Shown one piece after another: positions 44,748 through 55,360 of a stretch of 64,000 bases of DNA. A model generated the notes under the pieces. That model worked only from the letters and a program-made list of their open reading frames with translations, had not been told where the DNA came from and did no database searches. Made by a program: the position numbers and the translations under genes. Source of the stretch: Janthinobacterium sp. 17J80-10 (lineage in GTDB: Bacteria > Pseudomonadota > Gammaproteobacteria > Burkholderiales > Burkholderiaceae_D); contig NZ_CP035311.1 in the NCBI RefSeq assembly GCF_004114795.1, positions 868,001 through 932,000 on the forward strand, in the 5' to 3' direction. The stretch's first letter is position 1. Each line of letters starts with the position of its first letter.

Positions 44748-46487
44748 TCAAGCTGCAGAGGTGGAGAGGCACTGGTTGAACGCATTGTTTAGCGCGTCCA
44801 GGCTCACAGGCTTTACCAGGTGCATATCGAAGCCGGCTTCAATTGCCTTGACCTTGTCATCTGCAAGGCCATATCCAGTCAATGCGATGAGCTTGAGGGC
44901 GCACGTTTTTGGCATGGCACGAAGTTTCTGCGCCACTTCGTAGCCATTCATGTCAGGCATGCCGATATCGATCAGGACAATGTCGGGCAATTCAGCTGCA
45001 GCAATTTCAATGCCGCACGCCCCATTGGCTGCTGTCAGCGTTCGATGCCCGAGCGTGGATAACATCGCTGCCATGATGGATCGGGCATCGTCGTTATCTT
45101 CTATCAGGAGGATGGAATATGTTGCGGCAGGGGAGTTTGGGCGGAGCGTTGCCAGATTGCTCGTTACCTCTTCACTCCTTGGCAGCCGAATGGTAAACCT
45201 GCTGCCGGTGCCGCTTCCCTGACTGTCTGCGGTTACGTCGCCGTCATGCAGAAGCACGAGTTGACGGACCAGGGATAGGCCGATGCCCAGGCCACCCTGC
45301 GGGCGGTCAAGTGACCGCTCGCCTTGGCTAAAAATATCGAATATCCGGGTGAGCAGGTCAGGCGACATGCCGATTCCGGAGTCACTGACCGAGAGCATGG
45401 CTTCGTCGCCGGCTGCCCTCAGTTCGACATGGATTTCTCCGCCGTTCGGCGTGTATTTCAGTGCGTTATCCAGGAGATTGGTTACGACTTGTTCGATGCG
45501 CGTTGCATCGGCTTCGATATGGACTTCGTCGGCAACCACTGTCAACGTATGGTGCCGGGTGCGCCCGGCAATTGTCAGTGTTTCGATGCACCTGTGAACT
45601 ATTTGCGCAAAATTTGTTGGGCGCCTGGTCAGCGATATCTTGCCTAACATGACCCGGCTTAAATCCAGCAAGTCGTCAACAATGCTTGTGAGTTGCGTAC
45701 TTTGGCGGCGAATGATTTCCTTTGCAGCGATCGTCTGCTGCTGCCCGATCCCGTCGAGGCTGAGAAGTATTGCCGCGCCATTGATGGCGCTGAGCGGGTT
45801 GCGCAACTCGTGACCCAGCATTGCCAAAAACTCTTCGGTGGTCTTGTTTTTGTGCTCAGCGGTCTTGCGTTTATCTATTTCAGCTTCAAGCAGCGCATTG
45901 ATGGTGGTGAGTTCTTGCGTACGCTTGTCTAAAATGCTGGCCTGGCTTTTGAGTTCGAGTTTTTTCCTGGCCAGGCCAACAAACACCGATAGCTTCGCCT
46001 TCAGGATCTGTGGGATGATCGGCGTGAACAGGTAATCGACGGCGCCCTGCTCGTAGCCCCTTAACCGGTTCATCTCATCGGCCAGATAGGCGGTCAAAAA
46101 GATGATGGGGGTCGAAGCTGAAGCCTTCCGGGAATGAATTGCCTCGGCAGTTTCAAAGCCGTTCATGCCGGGCATATTGACATCCAGGAGAATGACGGCG
46201 AAATCATGCAGCAAGACTTGCTTCAACGCTTCGGCGCCCGAACGTGCCGAAATGACCTTGAAAGCGAGTTCTTCCTGCCATTGCGACAGCAAGGCAACCA
46301 AGCCTAACAGACTGCCCGGGTCATCATTGACGACGAGAACAGTTGGGACGTGTTCTAAATAATCGTGATTCGTCACAGCGTATTTTGGAAAAAGCGTTTC
46401 TCGTCCTGCTCCATAATTTTTTAAGTCTGGAACGAAAAGCACAGGGTAAAAAGAGGGTGGCTGCAAAAATTTACTTTGACCTTCCAA
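44748..46487 (-). CDS. Hybrid kinase with REC-HK-REC layout
   Basis: A 579-residue soluble protein without transmembrane helices. An N-terminal receiver domain (about 48-165) has acceptor Asp102 in ILLDVNMP. A coiled coil follows (about 172-215). HisKA has H226 in MLGHELRNPLSAI, with an HATPase domain (DSGIGMSPDLL, GLGIGLSLVRQL). A C-terminal receiver (SILLIEDNDDARSIM, VLIDIGMPDMNG) ends it. The N-terminal receiver has Thr in place of the usual Lys in LFTPI. It heads a minus-strand operon and is divergent from the poly-HAMP kinase, with 156 bases shared. Confidence 0.92.
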   Translation of the reverse strand: MEGQSKFLQPPSFYPVLFVPDLKNYGAGRETLFPKYAVTNHDYLEHVPTVLVVNDDPGSLLGLVALLSQWQEELAFKVISARSGAEALKQVLLHDFAVILLDVNMPGMNGFETAEAIHSRKASASTPIIFLTAYLADEMNRLRGYEQGAVDYLFTPIIPQILKAKLSVFVGLARKKLELKSQASILDKRTQELTTINALLEAEIDKRKTAEHKNKTTEEFLAMLGHELRNPLSAINGAAILLSLDGIGQQQTIAAKEIIRRQSTQLTSIVDDLLDLSRVMLGKISLTRRPTNFAQIVHRCIETLTIAGRTRHHTLTVVADEVHIEADATRIEQVVTNLLDNALKYTPNGGEIHVELRAAGDEAMLSVSDSGIGMSPDLLTRIFDIFSQGERSLDRPQGGLGIGLSLVRQLVLLHDGDVTADSQGSGTGSRFTIRLPRSEEVTSNLATLRPNSPAATYSILLIEDNDDARSIMAAMLSTLGHRTLTAANGACGIEIAAAELPDIVLIDIGMPDMNGYEVAQKLRAMPKTCALKLIALTGYGLADDKVKAIEAGFDMHLVKPVSLDALNNAFNQCLSTSAA

Positions 46488-46643
46488 TATGCTGCATTCT
46501 CACCTTTTGGCCAGTGCATTAATAACATAAAGAAACTACCTTGCGATATATCAATGTATGTTGATCAAATGCAATTAAGTTCTTGCAAGCCTGTATAGAG
46601 CGGTAAAGAATTCCCTAGTTCACTTCCCTCCCTGATTATTTCC
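46488..46643. promoter_or_regulatory. Shared divergent promoter region of the two kinase genes
   Basis: 156 AT-rich bases between divergent kinase genes. It contains TTGCGATATATCAATGTATG and TGTATAGAG, but no clear matched -35/-10 pair. It should hold promoters for both directions. Confidence 0.4.
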
Positions 46644-49600
46644 ATGAATACATTGACCGATGTTCAGCAAACCATTGATTCCAAAAAATTACTTGCCGCC
46701 TTGATGGCATTGAAAAAAGGGGATTTTTCGGTTCGCATGCCATCGGATTTAACGGGCCTGGATGGAAAGATTGCGGATACGCTTAATGAAATCATGGAAA
46801 ACAGCGAGGCAATGGCCCTGGGCATTGTCAGCGTCAGCAAGGTCGTCGGCCGCGATGGCAAGCTGTCCCAGCGTTGCCCCGCGCCTCAGGTGGGAGGACG
46901 ATGGGCGACGATTGTCAATTCGGTCAATACGCTGATCGACGACCTGGTCCGGCCGACGACCGAAATGGCGCGCGTGATTGGCGCGGTCGCCAAAGGCGAC
47001 CTGTCGCAGACCATGATGCTGGATGTCGACGGGCGTCCGCTCAAGGGCCAGTTCCTGCGTTCCGCAACGACCGCCAATACGATGGTTGCACAGCTGTCCT
47101 CCTTCGCCTCCGAAGTAACGCGCGTGGCGCGCGAAGTTGGTACCGAAGGCAAGCTCGGCGGCCAGGCCAACGTGCCGGGCGTGGCCGGCACCTGGAAAGA
47201 CTTGACCGACTCGGTCAACTCCATGGCCGGCAACCTGACTTCCCAGGTGCGCAACATCGCCGACGTGACGACCGCGGTGGCAAACGGCGACTTGTCCAAG
47301 AAGATCACGGTGGACGTGCGCGGCGAGATCCTGCAGCTGAAAGACACCATCAATACCATGGTGGACCAGTTGCGTTCCTTTGCTTCAGAGGTGACCCGCG
47401 TGGCGCGTGAAGTGGGCACCGAAGGGCGCCTGGGCGGCCAGGCCTTCGTGCCGGGCGCATCCGGGACCTGGAAGGATTTGACCGATTCGGTGAACTTCAT
47501 GGCATCGAACCTGACGGACCAGGTGCGAAACATCGCCGATGTGACGACGGCGGTGGCGAATGGCGACTTGTCCAAGAAGATCACGGTGGACGTAAAGGGC
47601 GAGATTCTGGAATTGAAAGACACCATCAACGTGATGGTGGACCAGCTGTCTTCCTTCGCCTCGGAGGTGACCCGTGTGGCTCGTGAGGTCGGTACCGAGG
47701 GTAAGCTCGGCGGCCAGGCAGAAGTTACCGGCGTGGCCGGTACATGGAAAGACTTGACGGATTCGGTCAACTCCATGGCGGGTAACCTGACCGGGCAGGT
47801 GCGTAACATCGCGGAGGTGACGACGGCGGTGGCGAATGGCGACTTGTCCAAGAAAATCACGGTGGATGTGAAAGGCGAGATTCTGGAATTGAAGGACACC
47901 ATCAACGTGATGGTGGACCAGCTGTCTTCCTTCGCTTCTGAAGTGACCCGTGTGGCGCGTGAAGTGGGCACCGAGGGCAAGCTCGGTGGCCAGGCGCAGG
48001 TGAAGGGTGTCGGCGGCACCTGGAAAGACTTGACCGACAACGTCAACTTCATGGCGTCAAATCTGACCGGGCAGGTGCGTAACATCGCGGAGGTGACGAC
48101 GGCGGTGGCAAACGGCGACTTGTCGAAGAAAATCACTGCCGACGTGAAGGGCGAGATTCTGGAATTGAAAAACACCATCAACGTGATGGTGGACCAATTG
48201 TCCTCGTTCGCATCCGAGGTGACGCGCGTGGCGCGTGAAGTTGGCACCGAAGGCCGCCTGGGCGGCCAGGCGAATGTGCCGGGCGTGGCGGGCACCTGGA
48301 AAGATCTCACCGATAACGTCAATTCCATGGCGGGCAACCTGACCGGGCAGGTGCGCAATATTGCGGAAGTGACGACCGCCGTGGCGAACGGCGACTTGTC
48401 CAAGAAAATCACGGTGGACGTGCGCGGCGAGATCCTGCAGCTCAAAAACACGATTAACGTGATGGTGGACCAGCTGTCTTCCTTTGCCTCGGAGGTGACG
48501 CGTGTGGCGCGTGAAGTGGGTACCGAAGGCAAGCTCGGCGGCCAGGCGGAGGTCACCGGCGTGGCCGGGACCTGGAAGGACCTGACCGACTCGGTCAACT
48601 CCATGGCCGGTAACCTGACCGGCCAGGTGCGCAACATTGCCGAAGTGACGACCGCGGTGGCGAATGGCGACCTGTCCAAGAAAATCACGGCAGATGCGAA
48701 AGGCGAAATCCTGGAATTGAAGAACACCATCAACGTGATGGTGGACCAGCTGTCTTCCTTCGCCTCCGAAGTCACGCGCGTGGCGCGTGAAGTGGGTACC
48801 GAGGGCAAGCTCGGCGGCCAGGCGCAGGTGAAGGGTGTCGGCGGCACCTGGAAAGACTTGACCGAAAACGTCAACTCCATGGCGGGTAACCTGACCGGGC
48901 AGGTGCGTAACATTGCGGAAGTGACCACCGCCGTGGCGAACGGCGACTTGTCCAAGAAAATTACCGCCGATGCCAAGGGTGAAATTCTTGAGCTCAAGGA
49001 TACGATTAACGTGATGGTGGACCAGTTGCGTTCCTTCGCTTCCGAAGTAACGCGGGTGGCGCGCGAAGTGGGTACCGAAGGCAAGCTGGGCGGCCAGGCC
49101 AACGTGCCGGGCGTGGCCGGCACCTGGAAAGACTTGACCGACTCGGTCAACTCCATGGCCGGCAACCTGACCTCGCAGGTGCGTAACATCGCCGACGTGA
49201 CCACGGCGGTGGCAAACGGCGACTTGTCCAAGAAGATCACGGTGGACGTGCGCGGCGAGATCCTGCAGCTGAAAGACACCATCAATACCATGGTGGACCA
49301 GTTGCGTTCCTTTGCCTCGGAGGTGACCCGCGTGGCGCGTGAGGTCGGTACCGAAGGGCGCCTGGGCGGCCAGGCCTTCGTGCCGGGCGCATCCGGGACC
49401 TGGAAGGATTTGACCGATTCGGTGAACTTCATGGCATCGAACCTGACGGATCAGGTGCGTAACATTGCGGAAGTGACCACCGCCGTGGCAAACGGCGACT
49501 TGTCCAAGAAGATCACGGTGGACGTGAAGGGTGAGATTCTCGAATTGAAGGACACCATCAACGTGATGGTGGACCAGCTGTCTTCCTTCGCCTCCGAAGT

Positions 49601-52600
49601 GACCCGCGTGGCGCGCGAGGTGGGTACCGAGGGCAAGCTCGGCGGCCAGGCGCAGGTGAAGGGTGTCGGCGGCACCTGGAAAGACTTGACCGAAAACGTC
49701 AACTTCATGGCGGCCAACCTGACCCAGCAAGTGCGTGGTATCGCGGGCGTGGTGACCGCGGTGGCCAACGGCGACTTGAAAAAGAAGCTGACCGTGGCAG
49801 CGCAAGGTGAGATTGCCTCGCTGGCAAACACCATCAACGAGATGACCGATACCCTGGCGGTGTTTGCCGACCAGGTGACGACTGTTGCGCGCGAAGTCGG
49901 TGTGGAAGGCAAGCTGGGCGGACAGGCCAGCGTGCCCGGTGCTTCCGGAACCTGGAAGGCGCTGACGGAAAACGTCAACCAGCTTGCGGCGAACCTGAGT
50001 ACGCAGGTGCGCGCCATTGCCGAGGTGGCCACAGCGGTGACGCGCGGCGACTTGTCCCGCTCAATTCAGGTGGAAGCAAGCGGCGAGGTGTCCGATCTCA
50101 AGGACAACATCAATGAGATGATCCGTAATCTGAAGGAAACCACCCAGAAAAACGCCGAGCAGGACTGGCTCAAGACCAACCTGGCGCGGTTTACCCAGCT
50201 GCTGCAAGGCCAGCGCGATCTGGAAGCGGTCAGCAAGCTGATTCTCTCGGAACTGGCGCCGCTGGTATCGGCGCATCATGGCGTGTTTTACATGATGGAT
50301 TCCCAGACCCAGACCGAACGCTTGAACATGATCGCCAGTTATGGCTACCGTTCGAGCAAAAAGGTGCCGACCTCGTTCAGTCCCGGCGAAGGCCTGGTAG
50401 GACAATGTGCGGTGGAAAAAAGCCGGGTGTGGCTGACCAATGTGCCGCGCGATTACATCGCCGTGTCGTCCGGCCTGGGCGCGGCGCCGCCGACAAATAT
50501 CGTCGTGTTGCCGATCCTGTTCGAGCAGGAAGTCAAGGCCGTGATCGAAATCGCCTCGCTGGACCGCTTTACGGCGACCCATATCGGCTTCCTTGATCAG
50601 TTGATGGAATCGATTGGCGTGGTGCTCAACACAATCGAAACCAATAGCCGTACAGAAAGTTTGCTGGCCCAGTCCCAGCGTCTTGCGCAAGAGCTGCAGC
50701 AGACGAACCAGGAACTGGCGGAAAAAGCGCGCTTGCTGTATGAGCAGAACAGCGAAGTCGAACGCAAAAACCATGAGGTGGAACAGGCCAAGTTCGCTCT
50801 TGAAGAAAAAGCCTCCCAGCTGGCCCTGTCGTCGAAATACAAATCCGAGTTCCTGGCCAATATGTCGCATGAGCTGCGAACACCACTGAACAGCTTGCTG
50901 CTGCTGGCGCAGCAGCTGGGTGAAAACCCGTCCGGAAATCTGTTGCCTGCCCAGGTCGAATATGCACGGACGATCTATGGATCAGGCAGTGACCTGCTGA
51001 CGCTCATCAACGACATTCTCGACCTGTCGAAGATTGAATCCGGCACGGTGACCATCGAAGTCAGTGAATACAGGTTCACTGTCCTGACCAATTATATCGA
51101 GCGGACATTCCGCCATATGGCGGAAGCCAAGCATGTCAATTTCAACATCAGCCGCGGCGCCACGCTGCCGCCGGCATTGGTCACCGACACCACGCGCTTG
51201 CAGCAGATCCTGAAAAACCTGCTGTCCAATGCCTTCAAATTCACGCCGCATGGGGAAGTGCGCTTAAGCATCAGTGTGGCCGAAACAGGCTGGAGTGCCG
51301 ACCATCCCAATCTGCGCGCTGCCGATGCCGTTATTGCCTTCTCGGTCATTGATACCGGCATTGGCATACCCTCCGAGAAGCTGCAGCTGATCTTTGAAGC
51401 ATTCCAGCAGGCGGATGGCAGCACGGCCCGCAAATATGGCGGCACTGGCCTGGGGCTTTCCATCAGTCGCGAACTGGCACGCTTGCTTGGCGGCGAACTT
51501 CGGGTAACGAGCTCGGTCGGTGTCGGCAGCGCCTTTACGCTGTATCTGCCTTATAACAAGGCAGGGCTCGCCAAATACAACGCATCCAGTCATCCGCAAG
51601 GCATCGTGGCGCCATCGAGCGCCTTTCACCTGAATGATGCGCCTGTCGCAGCGCTTGCGTCGCCGTCCAGGCATGCAGGCATGGATGGCGAGGAAGTGCA
51701 GGCCACGGCTGCAGTCACCGTGCTGGTGGAACATGAATCGAGTTCCGATGACCGCAATGTCGTCGCGCCTGGCGACCCTGCCATCCTGATCATTGAAGAT
51801 GATGAAACGTTCTCGAGCGTTTTACTGGACCTCGCGCGAAAAAAGAACTTCAAGGCCATCGTAACCTCCAGCGGCGATTCAGCATTGACTCTGGCGCGCG
51901 ACTACATGCCGACGGCGATTTTCCTGGATATCGATTTGCCGGATATTGACGGCTTTACCGTACTTGATCGTCTCAAGCGACACCCAAGCACGCGCCATAT
52001 CCCGATACATATCCTGTCGAGCACCCATGAAAGAGAGCGTGGCCTGCGCCAGGGGGCGATTTCCTATCTTACCAAGCCGGTATCGTTCGAGCGGCTGGAC
52101 GAAGAATTTACGCGCGTGCAGCAATTTCTTGTCCGCGGAAAACGGACTCTTTTAATCGTGGAAGATGATGAGGCCCAACGTAACCAGGTCATTTCTCTGC
52201 TTGGCGACAACGATATTGTCATCACGGCGGTAAATAGCGGAAAGGCAGCGCTGGGCGCGCTCAACGCGTCCCGATTCGACTGCATGGTGCTGGACTTGAC
52301 GCTGCCGGACATCGACGGATTTGAACTGCTGAATAGCATCGGCAAAGATGTCAAACTGCGCGATTTGCCTGTCATCGTCTACACGGCAAAAGACCTCAGT
52401 CGCTCCGAGATCGTCAATCTGTCCGCCGCGGCCAGGACCATCGTGATCAAGGATGCGCGTTCTCCGGAACGCCTGGTCCACGAGACTGCGCTGTTCCTGC
52501 ATCGCTCCCCGTCGAGCCTGCCCGAAATACAGCGGCAAATGATTGAAGAAATCGACATTGCCGATAGCGGTCTCGCCGGGCGCAAGGTATTGATCGTCGA

Positions 52601-52946
52601 TGACGACTTGCGCAACATCTTTGCTTTGACGACGGTCCTTGAGCGGCATGACATGTCGGTCGCCTTTGCGGAAAACGGCAAGGATGGCATCGAGATGCTG
52701 GAAAAGGATCCATCGATCGAGATTGTCCTGATGGACATCATGATGCCGGAAATGGACGGATATGACACGATGCGCGCCATACGCAAAATAGAACGCTTCA
52801 AGTCGCTGCCGATCATTACCCTGACAGCCAAAGCGATGAAGGGCGACCGCGACAAGTGCCTGGCCGCGGGCGCGTCGGACTATATTACGAAGCCGGTCGA
52901 TGTGTCCCAGCTACTGTCCCTCATGCGCGTATGGCTGCATCGATAG
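46644..52946 (+). CDS. Giant poly-HAMP hybrid histidine kinase with three receivers
   Basis: A 2100-residue protein with no transmembrane helix, so cytosolic. Residues 1 to about 1170 are HAMP domains in tandem: a diverged opening, ten near-identical 92-residue units (each two HAMP segments, for example [17 protein letters not shown] and [15 protein letters not shown]), and two diverged ones. Then a GAF domain (about 1185-1330), a coiled coil, HisKA with H1409 in [11 protein letters not shown], HATPase ([24 protein letters not shown]), and three receivers with acceptors D1762, D1884 and D2031. It resembles the poly-HAMP layout of fungal group III (Nik1-type) osmosensing kinases. The stimulus is unknown. 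Confidence 0.94.
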   Translation: MNTLTDVQQTIDSKKLLAALMALKKGDFSVRMPSDLTGLDGKIADTLNEIMENSEAMALGIVSVSKVVGRDGKLSQRCPAPQVGGRWATIVNSVNTLIDDLVRPTTEMARVIGAVAKGDLSQTMMLDVDGRPLKGQFLRSATTANTMVAQLSSFASEVTRVAREVGTEGKLGGQANVPGVAGTWKDLTDSVNSMAGNLTSQVRNIADVTTAVANGDLSKKITVDVRGEILQLKDTINTMVDQLRSFASEVTRVAREVGTEGRLGGQAFVPGASGTWKDLTDSVNFMASNLTDQVRNIADVTTAVANGDLSKKITVDVKGEILELKDTINVMVDQLSSFASEVTRVAREVGTEGKLGGQAEVTGVAGTWKDLTDSVNSMAGNLTGQVRNIAEVTTAVANGDLSKKITVDVKGEILELKDTINVMVDQLSSFASEVTRVAREVGTEGKLGGQAQVKGVGGTWKDLTDNVNFMASNLTGQVRNIAEVTTAVANGDLSKKITADVKGEILELKNTINVMVDQLSSFASEVTRVAREVGTEGRLGGQANVPGVAGTWKDLTDNVNSMAGNLTGQVRNIAEVTTAVANGDLSKKITVDVRGEILQLKNTINVMVDQLSSFASEVTRVAREVGTEGKLGGQAEVTGVAGTWKDLTDSVNSMAGNLTGQVRNIAEVTTAVANGDLSKKITADAKGEILELKNTINVMVDQLSSFASEVTRVAREVGTEGKLGGQAQVKGVGGTWKDLTENVNSMAGNLTGQVRNIAEVTTAVANGDLSKKITADAKGEILELKDTINVMVDQLRSFASEVTRVAREVGTEGKLGGQANVPGVAGTWKDLTDSVNSMAGNLTSQVRNIADVTTAVANGDLSKKITVDVRGEILQLKDTINTMVDQLRSFASEVTRVAREVGTEGRLGGQAFVPGASGTWKDLTDSVNFMASNLTDQVRNIAEVTTAVANGDLSKKITVDVKGEILELKDTINVMVDQLSSFASEVTRVAREVGTEGKLGGQAQVKGVGGTWKDLTENVNFMAANLTQQVRGIAGVVTAVANGDLKKKLTVAAQGEIASLANTINEMTDTLAVFADQVTTVAREVGVEGKLGGQASVPGASGTWKALTENVNQLAANLSTQVRAIAEVATAVTRGDLSRSIQVEASGEVSDLKDNINEMIRNLKETTQKNAEQDWLKTNLARFTQLLQGQRDLEAVSKLILSELAPLVSAHHGVFYMMDSQTQTERLNMIASYGYRSSKKVPTSFSPGEGLVGQCAVEKSRVWLTNVPRDYIAVSSGLGAAPPTNIVVLPILFEQEVKAVIEIASLDRFTATHIGFLDQLMESIGVVLNTIETNSRTESLLAQSQRLAQELQQTNQELAEKARLLYEQNSEVERKNHEVEQAKFALEEKASQLALSSKYKSEFLANMSHELRTPLNSLLLLAQQLGENPSGNLLPAQVEYARTIYGSGSDLLTLINDILDLSKIESGTVTIEVSEYRFTVLTNYIERTFRHMAEAKHVNFNISRGATLPPALVTDTTRLQQILKNLLSNAFKFTPHGEVRLSISVAETGWSADHPNLRAADAVIAFSVIDTGIGIPSEKLQLIFEAFQQADGSTARKYGGTGLGLSISRELARLLGGELRVTSSVGVGSAFTLYLPYNKAGLAKYNASSHPQGIVAPSSAFHLNDAPVAALASPSRHAGMDGEEVQATAAVTVLVEHESSSDDRNVVAPGDPAILIIEDDETFSSVLLDLARKKNFKAIVTSSGDSALTLARDYMPTAIFLDIDLPDIDGFTVLDRLKRHPSTRHIPIHILSSTHERERGLRQGAISYLTKPVSFERLDEEFTRVQQFLVRGKRTLLIVEDDEAQRNQVISLLGDNDIVITAVNSGKAALGALNASRFDCMVLDLTLPDIDGFELLNSIGKDVKLRDLPVIVYTAKDLSRSEIVNLSAAARTIVIKDARSPERLVHETALFLHRSPSSLPEIQRQMIEEIDIADSGLAGRKVLIVDDDLRNIFALTTVLERHDMSVAFAENGKDGIEMLEKDPSIEIVLMDIMMPEMDGYDTMRAIRKIERFKSLPIITLTAKAMKGDRDKCLAAGASDYITKPVDVSQLLSLMRVWLHR
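47100..49859 (+). repeat. Ten tandem 276-bp repeats encoding HAMP pairs
   Basis: Units begin at 47100 and recur every 276 bases. They differ mainly at the variable stretch after GGQA (NVPGVAG, FVPGASG, EVTGVAG, QVKGVGG). The order is N, F, E, Q, N, E, Q, N, F, Q. Units 1-2 and 8-9 share the same variants and neighbouring variants TSQ and TDQ, showing a higher-order duplication. Confidence 0.93.
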
Positions 52947-53782
52947 GCGCTGCTGTGAACGACGCCGGCCTGACCGTTGAAGATGTCGAGATTGACTTGC
53001 TTCTCGATGGGATTTGCCGGCGTTATGGAGAAGACTTCCGTGCGTATGAGCAGCGTTTGCTGCGGCAAAAGGCGCTCGATTTCATGCAGGCACGCGGTCT
53101 TGAAACGATCTCGGCGCTGCAAAATCTGGTGTTGCATGACCCGATAGCTGCGTCCGGTCTGTGCCAGGCATTCGTCATGCAGCAATCCGCGCTTTTCGAT
53201 GATGCCGCCGAATTCAAAGTCCTGCGTGACATGATCGGGGCGCTCCTGGGAAGTTACGTGGCACCCAAGATATGGATTGCCGAATGCCTTTGCGCGGAGG
53301 AAGTCTTTAGCTTTGCCATCCTGCTGATGGAAGAAGGGCATTACGACAAGAGCCTGATCTTTGCCACGTGTTCGAACGAAGCAGTTCTCCAGGAAATCAA
53401 GAAGGGGACGTTTTCGCCGGATCGGATTGCCGCATATGAAGCGAATTACCGGCAAAGCGGTGGCCGCCGTTCCCTTGCCGAATATTTTGAAATCCGTGAT
53501 GGCCGCGCCGTGTTCCTGGAATCGCTGCAGTCTCGCATTATCTGGGCCCAATACAATCTTTGTACAGATAGTTCGTTCAACGAGTTCCAGCTCATCTCCT
53601 GCAGAAAAAGCTATGCAGAGTTTGGCAAGTCAGTACAACGCCGCATGCTTGGCTTGTTTCATGACAGTTTGTCCCGCTTCGGCATACTCAATCTCGCCGC
53701 CAGCATCGAACTTGAATGTGTTCCGCAATCGATGAACTATAAAGAGTTGGGGCGACGCGGCATCTACCGCCGCGCCATATGA
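52931..53782 (+). CDS. CheR-like protein with eroded SAM-binding motifs
   Basis: A 283-residue homologue of chemotaxis methyltransferases of the type that accompanies hybrid kinases: [21 protein letters not shown], then an all-helical N-domain and a Rossmann domain. The key SAM motif (GCSTGEE in active CheR) reads AECLCAEE at residues 117-124, ATDI reads ATCS at 145-148, and CRNV reads CRKS at 224-227. Catalysis is therefore doubtful, and a binding or scaffold role with the kinase is likely. ATG 52931 overlaps the kinase end; GTG 52955 is an alternative start. Confidence 0.8.
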   Translation: MAASIGAAVNDAGLTVEDVEIDLLLDGICRRYGEDFRAYEQRLLRQKALDFMQARGLETISALQNLVLHDPIAASGLCQAFVMQQSALFDDAAEFKVLRDMIGALLGSYVAPKIWIAECLCAEEVFSFAILLMEEGHYDKSLIFATCSNEAVLQEIKKGTFSPDRIAAYEANYRQSGGRRSLAEYFEIRDGRAVFLESLQSRIIWAQYNLCTDSSFNEFQLISCRKSYAEFGKSVQRRMLGLFHDSLSRFGILNLAASIELECVPQSMNYKELGRRGIYRRAI

Positions 53783-53896
53783 ATCGGCGTGCGGGAACAA
53801 GAACTGTCGCAGGCAGCCAACTTCCATGTCTCCAGGATGACTTGGCACATTTGCTAATATACAATAGTTGCACAGGACGCAACGATAGGCTAAGCC

Positions 53897-55360
53897 ATGC
53901 TGTTTTACGAACTTAAATTTATTATTCCGTTTGCATTTATCCTGCTGCTTTACACGCAATTGCAACGCAAGGCGCAAAATTATCTGATTCTTTTCGCGGG
54001 ATATTTATTTTATGGAATGTGGGATTGGCGATTTTTGTCGTTGTTGCTGATTACCACAGCGTTAGATTACAGCGCCGGCTACTTAATCGATCTTTGCAAG
54101 CCCGGCAGTAACAAGCGCAAGCTTTATCTGGCATTGAGCATGGCCGTCAACCTGGGCATGCTTTCGTATTATAAATACATGAATTTTTTTGCAGAATCTC
54201 TGGCGCACTTGTTGAATGTGCCGATTCCTGCAAATTCATTCGTCGCAAACGTAATACTGCCGGCAGGCATATCGTTCTATACCTTTCAAAGCATGAGTTA
54301 TGTGATTGACGTCTATCGGGGTCACATACGGGCAGAAAGGAATTTCGTCGATTTCGCAGCGTTTGTAAGCTACTTCCCACACCTCGTGGCGGGACCGATT
54401 CAACGAGCTGATGTTTTGCTTGCGCAAATTACCCGAGACAGGGAGTTGACGCTTCCCGGCTTCTTCCTGGGCTGTAGATTGTTCATGTTTGGCTTATTCA
54501 AAAAGCTTGTGGTGGGCGACAACGTTGCAAAATTGGTTGACCCGGTCTTTTCCAATCCGCAATCTTTCGATTCCATCACCTTGCTTGTGGCGGCCTATGC
54601 ATTTTCGATCCAGATTTACTGCGATTTCTCTGGATACACGGACATGGCGCGCGGCGTCTCGAAAATGATGGGGATTAATCTCACGCTCAATTTTAACTAT
54701 CCCTATTTTGCCACCAGCATCCGGGATTTCTGGACGCGCTGGCACATTTCACTTTCCACCTGGTTCAGGGATTATCTGTACATTCCGCTCGGCGGCAATC
54801 GCGAAGGAGAAACTCGGGCAATATTTAATTTGTTCGTTACGTTCTTGCTGTCCGGGCTTTGGCATGGTGCCGGATGGACTTACATTTTGTGGGGCGCCTA
54901 TCACGGCACGCTGGTCGCCATTGAACACTATTGTGCGAAGCGGCGGCTTGGGCGTTGGGCGCAAAATATGCCGGTGCTACTGAAAATGGTTATCACGTTT
55001 CATCTAGTGGTATTTGGCTGGATCTTATTCAGGGTTACATCGCTTGCCCAGTTCGGTATGTACCTCAATGGGTTATTTACCTGGAAGACAGATTGGCTGC
55101 AGATGCTTATGCAGAGTAAGACATGGTTTGATGTATTTGGTGTGATTGCATCGCTTGCCATGGGCGCCATCACGATCAAATTCCTGATCTACTATCTGCC
55201 CTTGCTCGGCCTGGATTTGCTTGAATGGCGCGCCAAAGGTGAAGTGTGGGAAAAGTCTCGGGGCAGGGTAATTCAAGGTGTGGTCTACGGGATATTGCTT
55301 TTCCTGATTTTCATGTTCGGAGTGTCTAATGCAAAACAATTCATTTACTTCCAATTCTAA
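53897..55360 (+). CDS. MBOAT-family O-acyltransferase (AlgI-like)
   Basis: A 487-residue membrane protein with about 11 helices. MBOAT signatures: PHLVAGPIQRADVLLAQI, FSIQIYCDFSGYTDMARGVSKMMG, FWTRWHISLSTWFRDYLYIPLGG, and the catalytic His in LLSGLWHGAGWTYILWG. Such proteins transfer an acyl group across the inner membrane to a periplasmic partner. The next gene overlaps its end by 32 bases and encodes a plausible partner. Confidence 0.93.
   Translation: MLFYELKFIIPFAFILLLYTQLQRKAQNYLILFAGYLFYGMWDWRFLSLLLITTALDYSAGYLIDLCKPGSNKRKLYLALSMAVNLGMLSYYKYMNFFAESLAHLLNVPIPANSFVANVILPAGISFYTFQSMSYVIDVYRGHIRAERNFVDFAAFVSYFPHLVAGPIQRADVLLAQITRDRELTLPGFFLGCRLFMFGLFKKLVVGDNVAKLVDPVFSNPQSFDSITLLVAAYAFSIQIYCDFSGYTDMARGVSKMMGINLTLNFNYPYFATSIRDFWTRWHISLSTWFRDYLYIPLGGNREGETRAIFNLFVTFLLSGLWHGAGWTYILWGAYHGTLVAIEHYCAKRRLGRWAQNMPVLLKMVITFHLVVFGWILFRVTSLAQFGMYLNGLFTWKTDWLQMLMQSKTWFDVFGVIASLAMGAITIKFLIYYLPLLGLDLLEWRAKGEVWEKSRGRVIQGVVYGILLFLIFMFGVSNAKQFIYFQF

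Noticed and set aside
46886-49432. An 848-codon minus-strand frame in the HAMP repeats
   Set aside because: It is a repetitive antisense frame caused by the tandem repeat and has no recognisable domains.
47100-49859. Regular repeats considered as CRISPR or satellite DNA
   Set aside because: The repeat length is a multiple of three, there are no spacers, and the translation is a clear HAMP series.
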